From the NCBI GenBank assembly GCA_903813345.2, contig CAIIXF020000001.1:29749915-29813914 (forward strand): 64,000 bases of DNA, given 5' to 3'. This DNA is from Owenia fusiformis (lineage: Eukaryota; Annelida; Polychaeta; Sabellida; Oweniidae). This document shows, piece after piece, positions 12,166 to 24,900 of this stretch. Every line of letters begins with the position of its first letter. Position 1 is the first letter of the stretch. The notes under the pieces were generated by a model. The model was not told the origin of the DNA. It made no database searches and worked only from the letters and a program-made list of their open reading frames with translations. Both the position numbers and the translations under genes were made by a program.

Positions 12166-15100
12166 TTAAAATCCTACGACTCTGGCAAACATTTGGGGTG
12201 TCATGGGGGTTGACGATGCTTTCAAATCTGTGAAGTGGCATGGATGGCCATGGCTCTCCCAATAGAGGGAGCCACAGTTATTGCATGAGTGAATCATGAC
12301 GGCATAGACATCTTTAGTACCATGGCGTCTGAAAATCAAAATTGAAGAAATAGCATGGTGTAAAATGACATTAATATACTGCTTTCTGTGAAATTGTTGA
12401 CCAATGTACTATATTGGCCAATATGATTGAAAGTGAGGTCTAATGAAAGTAAACTGTAAAAGGTTGTTAAAGAGATTGTTAATATAATATTATTTATGTA
12501 AGACATCATAAGACAGGCATTTTTTATTGAATTCATTTTTTCAAATGTCAACCTTTGTTTTATTACTTTATGTTTTATGTTAGATCTTTAGCAAAGGATA
12601 CCTCTGGAAAGAATTGCATGACACAGTAGTTATATGTCGTTTATGGAAGAAATGTATGTCTACGTACAACCTGCTATAGATTAAAATTAATTAATTGTCA
12701 TTTATGGCATAGGTGAGCCAATACATCTGTCCACTCACAGGTGACAGATGACACATGTATGTATAGAGTCTAGACCCTTGATATTACTCTGAAGATCTGA
12801 GTTGCTTTAGATAAATAGATTATACTGTTTTATGATGGTAAAACTTATTCAGAAGTTCATGTGATTTCCCCCCCCCCCCCAGGTACCCCTGTCAACAAGA
12901 GTTGTCACTATAAACATTTAATAAATGCATGAATGATAATATTAATCAGTTACTCGTAATGTCAATGTTCCCATTGCATGATTTCATGTACCACACTAAT
13001 ATGTTGTACCTGACTAGTTTTTTATAAAGCAACTTCCAATCCACTCCTTCCTCGAAACTTCCCCCGAGTCGCTGCAACATTGTCGCAAGTTGGACATCGT
13101 TGAAGTGAAAAAGGCACATTTGTTTCCACATCTGATTGTCTGAAGAAATGTTATACATTGATTGTTGCGTCTCCCCAGAATGGACGAGGTCAATGTGGTC
13201 AGAAAGTTGGACAAGAATATTCCGGATGCAGTCGTCAGGGAGATCACTAAGTGTCAGCTTCCCATCATCTTTACGCTAGGGAATACAATGATGAAATGTT
13301 TATATTCATTGTTATGATCTGGTTCATCATTGACTCTTGTGTTCAGTATTACTTAACCGAGGTAAAAGGTCAATATATGTATTAATGCATGCTGTGTACC
13401 CGAAAAACGTATTTGATTATATCTTATAGTGTACATCTTTTTTTTAGAAGGTACAGACTTTTATTATGTGATTATTGTGTGATTTGAAAAATTCAATAAG
13501 TGTTCAGTGACTTTTTCGGAAATGAGACTGTATCCTTTAAAGGCAAATGTCGTCTTTTTAGAAAATATAGCACAGCCTTAATACCTCTTGCATTTTGAAA
13601 TTGTTAAGACGTCTTTCCATCTTCTGAACTGTCTGGTTGTGTTTATCATGTAGAGCTAAACTGCCTACATGGTTAGGGTAGAATGCATTGTCATTCAAAG
13701 CCTCGGTAAGGTCAATTAGTAGTCTATGAACCTGTTTGATATTGTTGCCTGTCTTCAGTACTGAAATCAGAAGATGCTAGATTTACAAAAAGTTTGAGGG
13801 ATTGCATTGGAAAATGGGTATGAGTATACTTTTACCCACAAAAATGGTCTAACTGATTTAAAGCAATCCTACTTCTTTAAACTGTAATGTTAATGCATGA
13901 AAACAAAGTGGTAGTATCTGCAGTAGATATGCCCATATCCTCTGCAGTAGATATGCCCATATCCTCCTTTTACTTTGTGAAGGAGGTACACAAAGCAATG
14001 TCAAATCCAAGCAACAAGTCCAGTGAATCTCTTTATATATCACTACATACCATGATTGAACGCCTCTTCTAGAATGGTCAGGATATATTTCTGTGCAGTT
14101 CCACTCAAGTTGCCAAAGTTGTGACGAATGAAGTACTGGAGCACCTGGACAAAATATTTTAAACATTCATTTCTCTTCTTGTGTTTGAAATATAATAGCC
14201 AACTGTTCAATAATTTCTCAGATTAAGGTTGCACTACCTTTGGAGTATGAATGACTAAGTTAAAGGTCCAATTAAAAAATTCAATAAATTGTTGAGGTGG
14301 GTCAACTCTTACACTGTAGTTAAACTAACGTCAGATGTATTGTTTATAAGGGTTTCATTATAATGATTGTACAATATGAAAAGACGCAATTTCAGTAAAT
14401 AAAGATTCAAAGTATTCAGCTGATGAAAAATGCTCAATATTCCCAAGAGTAATCAATGTATGCATTTAATCATTTTTTTAAATAACTGAAAAATTACCTT
14501 GCATGTGTAGGCGAATCTCCTTGGATCTCTGGCAGCCCCCACCATGTCAAGTTTACTAAAAGATTCTGCCAGACTAGTAGATCCTGTGCACTGGAATACA
14601 TGATTGTCTATATTTTTGATTGGGAAAGGACAACCTTAAGGCTTAAAGAGCAAGGTGGGTGAATGGGGCTGAAGAAAAAGATCTCACATAAAGTGAGTGA
14701 GGTGACTAGTAGTGTGGATTTTTAGGTTTTGAGATAATTGTTCTTGTTTAATTGCCAAATTCATTAATACTTGTAATTACAAGTTATATGAGAATTAAGT
14801 ACTTGGCCATATGTGATCAACTATAACAAGCACTTTTCATGCATTTTTAATCATTAATAATCATTAATAGCCTATTAGTCACATATTCTATATGTAACTA
14901 CTCATTGTGACCAACTGTAATTTCAGTGTCATCCACGTCCCTTGATATACTAAAAATCAATGTTCTATTGACTGAAGTATGTGTATTAGACATTTTATAT
15001 TAGTTAATTGTAGCTGGCATTAATTATATGGATTTGTGTTTTCTTATTTCTGATTTGCAATGTTGACAGTGATTGAAGAAATCCCCATCCATCAGAGCCC

Positions 15101-18100
15101 CGCGATTTGAAAGAATTGTCAAGTAAATTTGTCATAACCTCATGGGAAGCTGAAATCATATCAGGGTCAACATTTCTAGTGTTGATTTATATTTATTTAA
15201 TGATGATGTCTCTGTGCTTTTGCAACAATTATAGAAAGATACATATTCAGGCCCGTAAGACACTTTTCTCCAAGGGGGGTGCGGTTTTTAGCTTACTAAA
15301 GAGAATATAAAATTGTCAATTTTTTTGCCGCGTAAATCAAATCGCGTAAGTCAGAGGGGGGGGGGCTCAGTTACTCCCTATATTGGTTTGGAATTAACAA
15401 ATGCAACTTCCAAACTGTCCAATTGTTTTATATGGGTTGTGAGGAGTGGTCCACTCCCCCTAGAAAATTTTACAGTTTTGAGATGCTATTTGGTGCTTTC
15501 TGGGCACTTTCAAAGTGTACGTTTCCAAGTAGTACGCCACCACCATGGGAATAAGAGTTGAGTGAATAAAAAACCGAGCATTTAGGGGGGTCTGGGCGTT
15601 CTCCCCCAGGAAAATTTTGAAATTTGGTTGTATTTGGAGTGAATTTGCAACCATCTGGTACGCCTGTGCGTTATGAGTCAATAAGAAAAATGTGTATTTT
15701 TTTCAAATTCTTTTGGGGGTGTCAAAGTCAATGAGAGGGTGAAATGGGGTGTGGTGCCAGTAGGGGAGCAAGGGGTTGTCCCCCAGAAACATTGACCATA
15801 TCAAGGTGCTATTTGATAATGTCTGGGCACTTAAAAAATGTCTGAGACAATACATGAAATTCAGAATATTTTCTTTTGTTTTGTGGGGGATGTGAGGGGT
15901 GGCTAACTCTCCTAGAAATTTTTACAATTTAAAGATGATATTTGGTGCTTCTGGGCACTTTTAAAGTGTATTAGTCAATAAAAACATTGAAAAACAATCA
16001 CAATTTTCAAATTTTGGGGGTGTCAAAGGGGGGGGGGGGTGCCAGAGGGGGTGGTGGGGCTGGGGTGCCAGAGGCCGGAGCAAGTGTTTGTCCCCCATAT
16101 CAAAATTTACGATATCAAGGTGCTATTCGATGAAGTTTGGGCACTTTAAAAGTGTCTGTGCCTAAAAGTGCCTATTTCCCAAGAAAATTTTACAATTTTA
16201 AGATGCTATTTGGTGCTTTCTGGGCACTTTAGTCAATAAAGTCAATAAAAAAAGATGCCAGAGGGCGAGTAAGTGTTAGTCTTCCAGAATCATTAACTTT
16301 ATCAAGGAGCTATTTGATGATGTCTGGTCAATTTAAAAGTGTCTGAGACAATACATAAAACAAATTCAGAACTTTTCCATTGTTTTGTTTGGGGTGTGAG
16401 GGGTGGCCCACTCCCCTAGAAAATTTTACAATTTTACAACGCTATTTGGTGCTTTCTGGGCACTTTCAAAGTGTATGAGTCAATTAAACAATTTGAGAAA
16501 ATCACAATTTTTTTGGCGGGGGGGGGGGGGGGTCAAGGGGGGGGGGCGCCAGAGGGGGGGGGTCTATGCAAGTGCAAGAGGGGGAGCAAGTCCCCCAGAA
16601 ACACTAACTTTATCAAGGAGCTATTTGATGATGTCTGGGTACTTTAAAGGGTGACGCATATCGTTTAGCAAATCGAATGCTCGTTTCTGGTGTTGCTCAC
16701 CGTTTAGTATAAAAGGCTCGATCCCGGAATAATACTCAAGGGTTCACAGGTTCGAGGTCGTTGTGTCAACACCTCTAACTGTTATATAGCATAAGTATAT
16801 TATAGATCGTCACACATTTATAAAAGGGTGATTTTTATTTTGACAAATAAATTCCACATTTATGGGTGAAGTTTCAGGATCTTCTATTTGTGTATAATAA
16901 GGAAAAATTGGCATCTAAATTTCCCCATAACGTAATAGCACACAGCTTGGTATATGAAATATCCTACAAATGAAACAAAGCAATTCTAATACAAGGATTT
17001 ATATTGGCTGTTGTACATGCATTCTTTGAAGGCAATCACTCTTTTGATAACGTTTTCAAAATCATTATAAACGGATTACTTTATCTCAAAGACAATTTCA
17101 ATAAACTGGATTTTACAGAACTCCCCTTATTTCTTAAAAATGGACTGATCCAGTTGATTCGCCTGGAGCCGCCATATTGTTTTTATACGGGATGCTAAAC
17201 GGAACCCTTTAAAAGTGTCTGAGACAAAACACTAAAATAAATTTAGAACTTTTCCATTGTTTTGTGGGGGGTGTGAGGGGTGGCCAATACCCCTAGAAAA
17301 TTTTACAATTTTAAGATGCTATTTGGTGCTTTCTGGGTACTTTCAAAGTGTATGAGTCAATGAAAGAAAATTACAAAAAAATATTTTTCAAAAAAAATAA
17401 TTTTTTTTCACATTTTTTTTTTCAAATTTATTTTGGGGGGTGACAAAGGGGGGTGCGGTCGCACCCATCGCACCCCCCCATCTGACGGCCCTGATATTGA
17501 GAAATGTAATTCACTTCCATCCCAGTTGATATCAGTGTTTTAAGTCTACTCCAAGCTTTAGGCTATTGTCACACCCCTCCTATAGCAAGGAGAATTCAAA
17601 GGGCAACATTGATACACAAAACCTCATCAAGATCCATATTTTAAAAATCTTCACTATTTCTACTTTTTCTTTCAGGACTACTCTTAATAGAAATTAGAAA
17701 GTCATGATAAATATCTAGAAATTGTTGCTGTATTTTTAAGACAATCCTCAATAGCAGCTGAATCTGAAGTGATGCTTCTTAAATCATGATAATAAGGTTA
17801 CTGAAGTACAATAACCAAATCAGCTGTTTGGGAAAAATCATTCTATTATCTGAATGTTTGTAAGGATTTACTATTGATATGTTCCTGGTATGATGCAGGA
17901 TTTCTAACAGAAAACATATTATATTTCCCGTTCAGGTGTATGCCCTTCTTGAAATATTCCTGAATAGTCACTCTGAACCAGAATATGGCCATTGTATTGG
18001 GGCATTCAGTACTTATGTTAGTATTTTTTGTGAAGGATGTTGTAACTCATGGCTATGATCCAGTTTAGTTCAAGTGTTAATTGTGAAAGTGTGATCTAAG

Positions 18101-21100
18101 CCATTAATCTCTGGTCAGGTGGCTTCTTGCCAATGTTATTGTGCATTAGTTTCTAGAACTGATATATCTGGCTAGTTGCCTCATGATCTGTTGCTGATGA
18201 GTGTATACTTTAAAACATCTGTCTGGTATTTTAGATGCCATAAACAAATTTTGTTTTTGGACCAAATTTAGTTTTGTAGATTACATCATTATTTTTGCAT
18301 CTTATTAAACAGTCAAATGCTTCCACCCCATTCAACAGTCAAATGCTGCATTGTTTGTTGAACCTCATTCAAAAGTCAAATGCTGCATTGTATGTTGAAC
18401 CTCATTCAAAAGTCAGATGTTGTATTCTATGTTGAACCTCATTCAACAGTCAAATGCTGCATTGTATGTTGTACCTCATTCAACAATCAGATGCTGCATT
18501 ATATGTTGTACCTCATTCAACAGTCAAATGCTGCATTGTTTGTTGTACCTCATTCAACAATCAGATGCTGCATTGTATGCTGTACCTCATTCAACAGTCA
18601 AATGATGAATTGTTTGTTGTACCTCATTCAACAGTCAGATGCAACATCGTATATTGTGCCTTATTTAACAGTCAAATGCTGTATTATATGTTGCACCACA
18701 TTCAAAAGTCAGATGTTGTGTTGTATGTTGAACCTCATTCAACAGTCAAATGCTGCATTGTATGTTGTACCTCATTCAACAATCAGATGCTGCATTATAT
18801 GTTGTACCTCATTCAACAGTCAAATGCTGCATTGTTTGTTGTACCTCATTCAACAATCAGATGCTGCATTGTATGCTGTACCTCATTCAACAGTCAAATG
18901 ATGAATTATTTGTTGTACCTCATTCAACAGTCAAATGCTGCATTGTTTGTTGTACCTCATTCAACAATCAAATGATGCATTTTATGTTGTACCCCATTCA
19001 ACAGTCAAATGCTGCATTGTATATTATACCTCATTCAGCAGTCAAATGCAGCAAAGTAGGCTATACATAATGCAGCAGTCTAAAAGTTGTTCTGTGGTCA
19101 ATGTAGGAACCATATCTATTGATGTATAAACCACTTTTTTTTATTTACCAGTGCAGTAAGTTTGTGTTATTGTAGAAGGGCTTTCATTTCCTTCTAGCAG
19201 GGAAGTACGAAGTATTGATTTCCTCCAGGACAGCTGATAATCAATATGTAATTGTATAGCAGGAGATGGTCTCAGATCACTTGCATAACATATCTCATTC
19301 CAGATTTACTAGTTTAGAGATATATGCTTGCATTTATTTTCTTGAGAATCTCTTTTGACATTTAAGTGAATGTAAATCTGTATTGAGAAATGAACTGTGT
19401 CACCTTGATACGGGATATAACCCTGTTAAGAGCATTGAATAATTGACATTGCTTGGGTGTATTTTTTTTGAATGAATGATCATGATGCAGCACTACAGCA
19501 TAAAAAATAACTAGGTTAGCATTGATATTTTGAATTGGCTGTGGCAATCTTAATTCTTATCAGTGATATGTGACATTCATAAAAAACAGCACTTGTCAGT
19601 TTTCTCTCATTTATTTCATGTTTATTCTGATGATGAAGAATTCACCATACAGTTGACCTTGTAAAGGTAATTGGATGAAAGTTACAATGGGCAACATCTG
19701 AAGAATACAAATGATATTCTATAAAGCATATTACCAACCAACAGTCTATATCACAGTATCAGTTGTATTAAAGGAACATTCCTTGCCAGACTATTTCTCT
19801 CCTTATATGGTAGCTACAATCATATATATACTTTACATATTTAGCAAAACACGGGAACATTTTTTAATATGGTCAATATTGATCATTTAAAAATTTAGTA
19901 CTCATTCCCAGTAAGCTGCCATCTTTTCAGATTTCTTTCAGGAAGTGATGTCATCGACTCTCACCTGTTATAACCTTGTCTATTACAGTATAGGAAAGAA
20001 GTACAAAATCATTTCTAAACAAGAAGCCCTTATCTTCTGTGTAAAAATATTTTCAGGAGTTTCAACTTAGAACTAAAGAAGAGATCATCAAAAGGATTTT
20101 AATCATAGACCAAATTGAAAAAAATATTCAGCTGGTTTAGTAATTCTAATAGCTCCTTACCTAATGTTATATGCAAAGTTGAGAGTCGATGACATCACTT
20201 CCTGAGTGAAATTTTAAAAGATGGCAGCCTACTGGAATTGAGCACTACATTTTTAAGTGATCAATATTGACCATTTCAAAACATTTTTCTGTTTTTTGAT
20301 AAACTTGCAAAGTATGAATATGGTTATAGCTACCATATTAGGAAAGAGATGGTCTGGCAAGGAATACCCCTTTAATGATCTCTAAACACAAAAAATAATA
20401 CATCCCAAAATCGATGTACATGAACCTTGTAACACATATCAGTATTATTCATGCAATACAAATAAAGTGCCAATATACCTCCTTTGTTGTGTGCTTTGGT
20501 ATGAGTACATGTGGAGGTTGATGACAGTGGCTGTATTCATCTTTCTGAATAAATGTGTTCTGTTCTAAGGCTTCCTTGAGAATTCTGAAAATCAGATAAA
20601 ACTTATAGAGAGGACATTGCAGGATTAGCCAGCAACAATTTTACTGATAATTCACAAAAAAATTTTAAGCTTATGAAATGTTTTAAGGAAAGGCAGATGT
20701 TTAAAAAGGATCTGACTACCTCATTTAATTGGATTTATGCCAGGTTAAGAGCATCTTTGAGGTGGTATTGGTGCCAGCAAATATTATGCAATCTTTTTTT
20801 CTGTTTGTAAAGCCCATGGTAACCCAATGACAGCACAGTGTGTAATGTTCATGTGGTGTTACATAATGCAGGTGCACTATAAGTTTATACAGAATATATG
20901 GATTAAAAATATAAATAAAGAAAAAATCAATATCATGTGATATAGAAATGTGAATTATTTAGAATTTTGTTCTTCGGACCAGAGGCATGAAGAATATTAG
21001 TCCTTTAATCAACCCGATGGTGTTGAATAGAGGACTATTATCCTGTAAATGACAAACGCATTAGAGTTTATGCCCCGGGTTTATGCATGGACTGTGTATC

Positions 21101-21523
21101 TTTCTCATTATCAATCATCATTGCAGATACCAAATATCATGTGTGTATTCAGATATATGTCTCTGGTGTATTGATAGTAATGTTGGAAAATAGGTGGTGA
21201 ACACTCATCAAATCTATTGAATTAATAAAATGTTGATTGAAATGTGAATAAAGTCAAATGAAATATAGTTGAATGCTAACCATACTGCACTACCTAATAA
21301 TATTTTGTTATTGGGAGTCAATATTGATACTGCGACACAGAATATGTTAATGAGATGTATAATGTAAAATCCATACAAGATGCTGAAAATCTTACCTCGA
21401 AACAATATTTTCGTTCAAATTCTCCAGCAATCTGAGCCTCCATAACTTTAATCTATCCCATCCTTCGGTAGTTTTAACCCATTCCTCACCAGGACCACGC
21501 CAATCCTGTCCTAAAAATGGCAT
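12166..21523 (-). CDS. F-box protein, FBXO25/FBXO32 (atrogin-1) ortholog, seven exons
   Basis: Predicted substrate adaptor of an SCF (Skp1-Cullin-F-box) ubiquitin ligase. Exons in transcript order: 21396-21523, 20479-20584, 14498-14590, 14051-14144, 13585-13760, 13010-13275, 12166-12328; total 1026 nt, 341 aa, all phases consistent (human FBXO32 has 355 aa, FBXO25 367). The start is fixed by [18 protein letters not shown], nearly identical to the human N-terminus. Next come a helical region ([25 protein letters not shown]), the F-box ([18 protein letters not shown], exon 6), [10 protein letters not shown] and the C-terminal CNNCGSLYW...HPC motif matching CRHC..LFWKD..HPC. It is the single pre-duplication relative of both vertebrate genes, so I give no symbol. 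Compared with vertebrates it lacks the basic KKRKKD stretch. It is head-to-head with EFR3, and intron 2 (14591-20478) is full of repeats. Confidence 0.93.
15248..17493. mobile_element. 'CAGGCCCG' family element, 2.2 kb, with internal repeats
   Basis: Ends caggcccgtaaga and tctgacggccctg are inverted repeats, flanked by a perfect 5-bp duplication ATATT (15243-15247 and 17494-17498). The interior is a run of diverged units of about 300 to 400 bp, each with phrases like ccctagaaaattttacaa, gctatttggtgctttctggg and aagtgtctgag, separated by long G tracts. A TTAA-type element (16648-17208) is inserted in one unit. Lies in intron 2 of the F-box gene. No protein recognised; reading frames here run through repeat. 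Confidence 0.7.
16648..17208. mobile_element. TTAA-flanked TIR element nested in the 2.2-kb element
   Basis: The left end agggtgacgcatatcgttta and the inverted right end (agggttccgtttagca) share agggt and cgtttagca, with a small gap between. TTAA lies on both sides (16644-16647, 17209-17212). Neighbouring units of the host element read cactttaaaagtgtctg without interruption, which gives the empty site. 561 bp, no clear coding sequence. Confidence 0.7.
18310..19060. repeat. 37-bp minisatellite, about 20 copies, with an 8-mer higher-order repeat
   Basis: Unit of 37 bp resembling cattcaacagtcaaatgctg followed by cattgtatgttgtacct. Variants (aacaatcag, ttgaacct, gatgaattgtttg) recur in the same order about 296 bp apart (about 18417 onward and 18713 onward), that is 8 x 37 bp: a higher-order duplication. 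Because 37 is not a multiple of 3, long overlapping reading frames appear in several frames; they are not genes. In intron 2 of the F-box gene. Confidence 0.9.
19772..20371. mobile_element. TTAA-flanked foldback MITE with about 195-bp arms
   Basis: Left arm about 19772-19966 and right arm about 20180-20371 are inverted copies (tccttgccagac..., ggtagctacaatcat..., gtgatgtcatcgactctc). TTAA flanks both ends (19768-19771, 20372-20375). 600 bp, non-coding. Transcribed in the intron, it could form a long hairpin. Confidence 0.8.
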
Positions 21524-21964
21524 GACGATGTAGAAATCTCTATTTCAGTGGTACGTACTTCGACTGCTTTGTTGTGAAAAATATTACGTTTTTGTTTACA
21601 TCGGAAGTTTATTCTGTCACGGACTGATTGTCGTTCTGATCGCCTATTGGTCTACCTAATTTATGTAAATAGACAGAAGCACGTGATCAATTAAGGATTT
21701 AAAATAAAAATGAAGCGATTTTAACATTACTTTTAGTACGTATGCTCCTATTTTAACATGGTTATTGCAATAAATGGCTCGATCATTGACTAATTCAACT
21801 TTCTGGCATAAAATGATAGTTGAGCTTATGATACAATAATTTTCGCATTGCTCTCATATAGGTGGCGCTAGGCATCTTCCGTGAAAATTTTATTTTTATT
21901 TTTCTGCAGCAAAAATGAATATCATGCCTTCATAGTTGTTCCAAGCGGTACTTAAGAAAGTGCT
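21524..21964. promoter_or_regulatory. Shared divergent promoter of the F-box gene and EFR3
   Basis: Only 441 bp separate the two start codons, which point away from each other. By eye it holds an ETS-like CGGAAGT (21602-21608), an inverted CCAAT (ATTGG, 21646-21650), an E-box CACGTG (21680-21685) and taggtggcgcta (21859-21870), which matches the core of bilaterian CTCF sites. No TATA box stands out. A possible uORF of six codons (21915-21935) sits 29 nt before the EFR3 ATG. All site roles are inferred from motif resemblance. Confidence 0.6.
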
Positions 21965-24900
21965 ATGGCAGGTATGTTACACACGCTTTCTATAATAATG
22001 AAGTATTTTTGTAATTCCTTTCGGAGATTGTTCCAAACGGCCTCCCTAAATCTGAGCCCAAATCACGGATAGGGGCCTGTAAAATTTTAAATGTTTGGAA
22101 CCACTTTGAATTTAAAACATAAGCAATCAAATGACTATATTGCAACAGTATATGCAAAAATGGAAACATATGTACAAGTCCTAACTTTTGTTTATTTCAG
22201 ATAGTTATGTATATGTGCAGCAAAGCTGTGGCCCTTTGTAATATAGGGCTTTGTATAAAAAACCTCCTACCTCATACCCACCTACTCACATATGTTGGAC
22301 ATTGTACATTTTGTAGCAATTATGTTTGTCAAGCCTATTTGAAAAGGTGTTTTCAGTCTGAATGTATATATCAACACTACATTAGAATCATGATGTAATG
22401 ATTTTTGTATTTTTCCATTTTGCTTATGACTGTATATTTGTATATAAAACACATGTAAATAACTGTATAGTGAACCATGTGTCGGAGAGACTGACATACA
22501 TAAGAGTCAATAAAAGAATATATGTATATATATATGATATAGTCTTTGACGGGTTCAATTTTAAAGATCTTAGTTTATGATGAATTATAGATGCATTTCT
22601 AACTACCCTTGACAGCAAGTTGCTACTACAGCCCAGCTGGGTTTGATTCCCACTCGGAGCATCGAATTTAGCACACTTTCTTTCAATTTCTTAATCTGGC
22701 TCGTTGGACCTATGCCCGCGGTCGTTATTTAGTTATTCCCCTGGGGCGCCCTCGGGTCATTACACATTACAATGCACCCATAAGCCTTTCTTTATGGATC
22801 TTTCATCGGTCTAGTCATAAAATAAAGCCGGAATTGTAGAAATGTTAATAATAAGAGCTATTTTGAGATTTAAAAATCTTTAAAATTGAACCCTTCAATG
22901 ACTGTAACATGTCCCACATAGGTGGGTATGAGGTAGGAGGTTTTTTATACAAAGCCGTAATTAAGGGAGTTTCATCCATTTTACTGTAATCGACAGACGT
23001 CAAGTAAGTTTCTGGCGAAAGCTGGAGCATAGATTATTTAGAGGACTGGAAACAAGAATGACCTACCTTTTAATTTCCCGAATCTCACCTGAAATTAGCT
23101 CATCTTGGTGACTGTAACCGGTATATATGTATTAATAGAGTCTCTTTGTATCGCATCTGCCTCGATTTTAAAGTTTTATTGGTATTTTTAATATGATTTC
23201 ACTGTTTTTGTGGACTGGTACGATTGGACCAAGCAAATGGCAGCTGACCTGTTCAGAGTACTTTTAGTACTATCGCAAATGATAATAATTTTGGAAACAA
23301 TATTATACTAAATAGATTACTAAGCATCTAAGGTAAGTAAAACTAGATGAACAACTGGGTCAATAGTGATAAATAGGCCAACACGAGTTGGCAGATTTGA
23401 AATAGACTGCCATCTTGTTTCCAGTCCTCTTTATAATCTATGCTCCAGCTTTCGCCAGAAACTTACTTGACGTTCGTGCTGTAATCATGGGAAGTTCCCC
23501 CTATAATAGGCTATAGCCTACTGTAGTTTAACCTATAGATAGCATGAGGGGGCTTCTGTTCACTATGGCCCAAATGCATGAGATGCTAGCCTTGGATTTC
23601 ATCGTCCTTCATTTGGATTAGAATTTAGAAATTAGCCCTTAGCTCAGATTACTCGTGTCTCTAGTCTCTTCTTGGCCAGAAGTAATTTCATCTGGAACAC
23701 CATGAACCATTTGAAAAAGCTGGCTGTCGTGTTAAAAATTTATTATTAAATATTTTAAAAATCGCCAGATAAATCAATCATGAATAAAATGGAACTGGGT
23801 GGCCTCCTTAATGAGATATTGCACGATTTCGTCAGGATTTTGTCTAAAATTAAATCCAAGAAAAATGGCGATATTCAAAACTGGACGAAATGTCGTTATT
23901 GTCTGACATAAGTAACTGGCTGTAAATTCTAAGTTAGTGATCCAGAAGATGTGAACTAATACATTGATCACTTCATGTGTGTTTTGGAATTTTTGGTGAG
24001 GTAATAATACCAAAAATTGCAATTCAAATTGTGATGTGGCAAAATGGCGAACATTTGATTTCAAATTTTATGATTACGACATGACCCATATACAGCAGTA
24101 AAAAACATCCAGGGGTTTATCTTGTAGATCTAGTACAAAAAGCTATATATTTGTCCCAGACACCCCCTCTCCCTTGTTAGCTATATATGGAAAATGTTGA
24201 CACACTCAATGTTTAGCAAAAAATATCATCATGTACCGTGTTGACAAGTATTTCGTATTATTAGATTGGGTTTTATATACTGTATAAGTGGTATTTAATC
24301 CGAGTGGTTAATTTTCCGAATGGTCAAATTTCATCATTTTCCTAATTTTAATTTTCCTAATTACAAGAAACCTCCCATTGGATAACATTATAAAGACAAT
24401 ATTTCCGACATTTAATTTTCCGAACCTGGCAAAAATTAGGAAATAGGCAAATTAAATGATTAGGCAAAATTACCACTTATACAGTATTGGCTTTACCATT
24501 ATATTATAACAGTGAAAAAGAAGATGAAAATTTGAAAAACTCCAAAATATTTTCAATATGGATGCTAGGTGCATTAATGTGTCTCTAGGGCTTTATATAT
24601 CTGAGATTTGTCACGACCCCAGTGACCCTATTAAAACTCCTATAGTCAAAAAGTCACTAGAGGCTTCAACATCTATATGGAGGCGTGCAAAGAGGATTGT
24701 CGGACATAGAATTGCTGATGCAATTCCCTGGTTACCTATGTCTGGGAAGTTTGTTTTGGGGGGTTTCAGACACCCTTCTTAGCTGACATATATCCTGACC
24801 CATTTTCTGACTTATCCTTGCAAAGTAACTAACTTTGAAGGGTATTGTTTCAGGCTGTTGTGGATGCTGCGGGCCTTTACGGCCTCGTTACAAGCGTCTT

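Noticed and set aside
15313-16654. Glycine-rich and other frames in the G-tract region
   Set aside because: They run through G homopolymers of the 2.2-kb repeat element; no conserved domain.
18380-19129. Overlapping long frames in several phases
   Set aside because: They come from the 37-bp minisatellite, which rotates frame each unit.
24558-24782. 74-codon frame just before EFR3 exon 2
   Set aside because: Composition is protein-like (IWRRAKRIVGHRIADAIPWL), but it lies inside EFR3 intron 1 with no partner exon and I could not assign it; possibly a small relic of an element.
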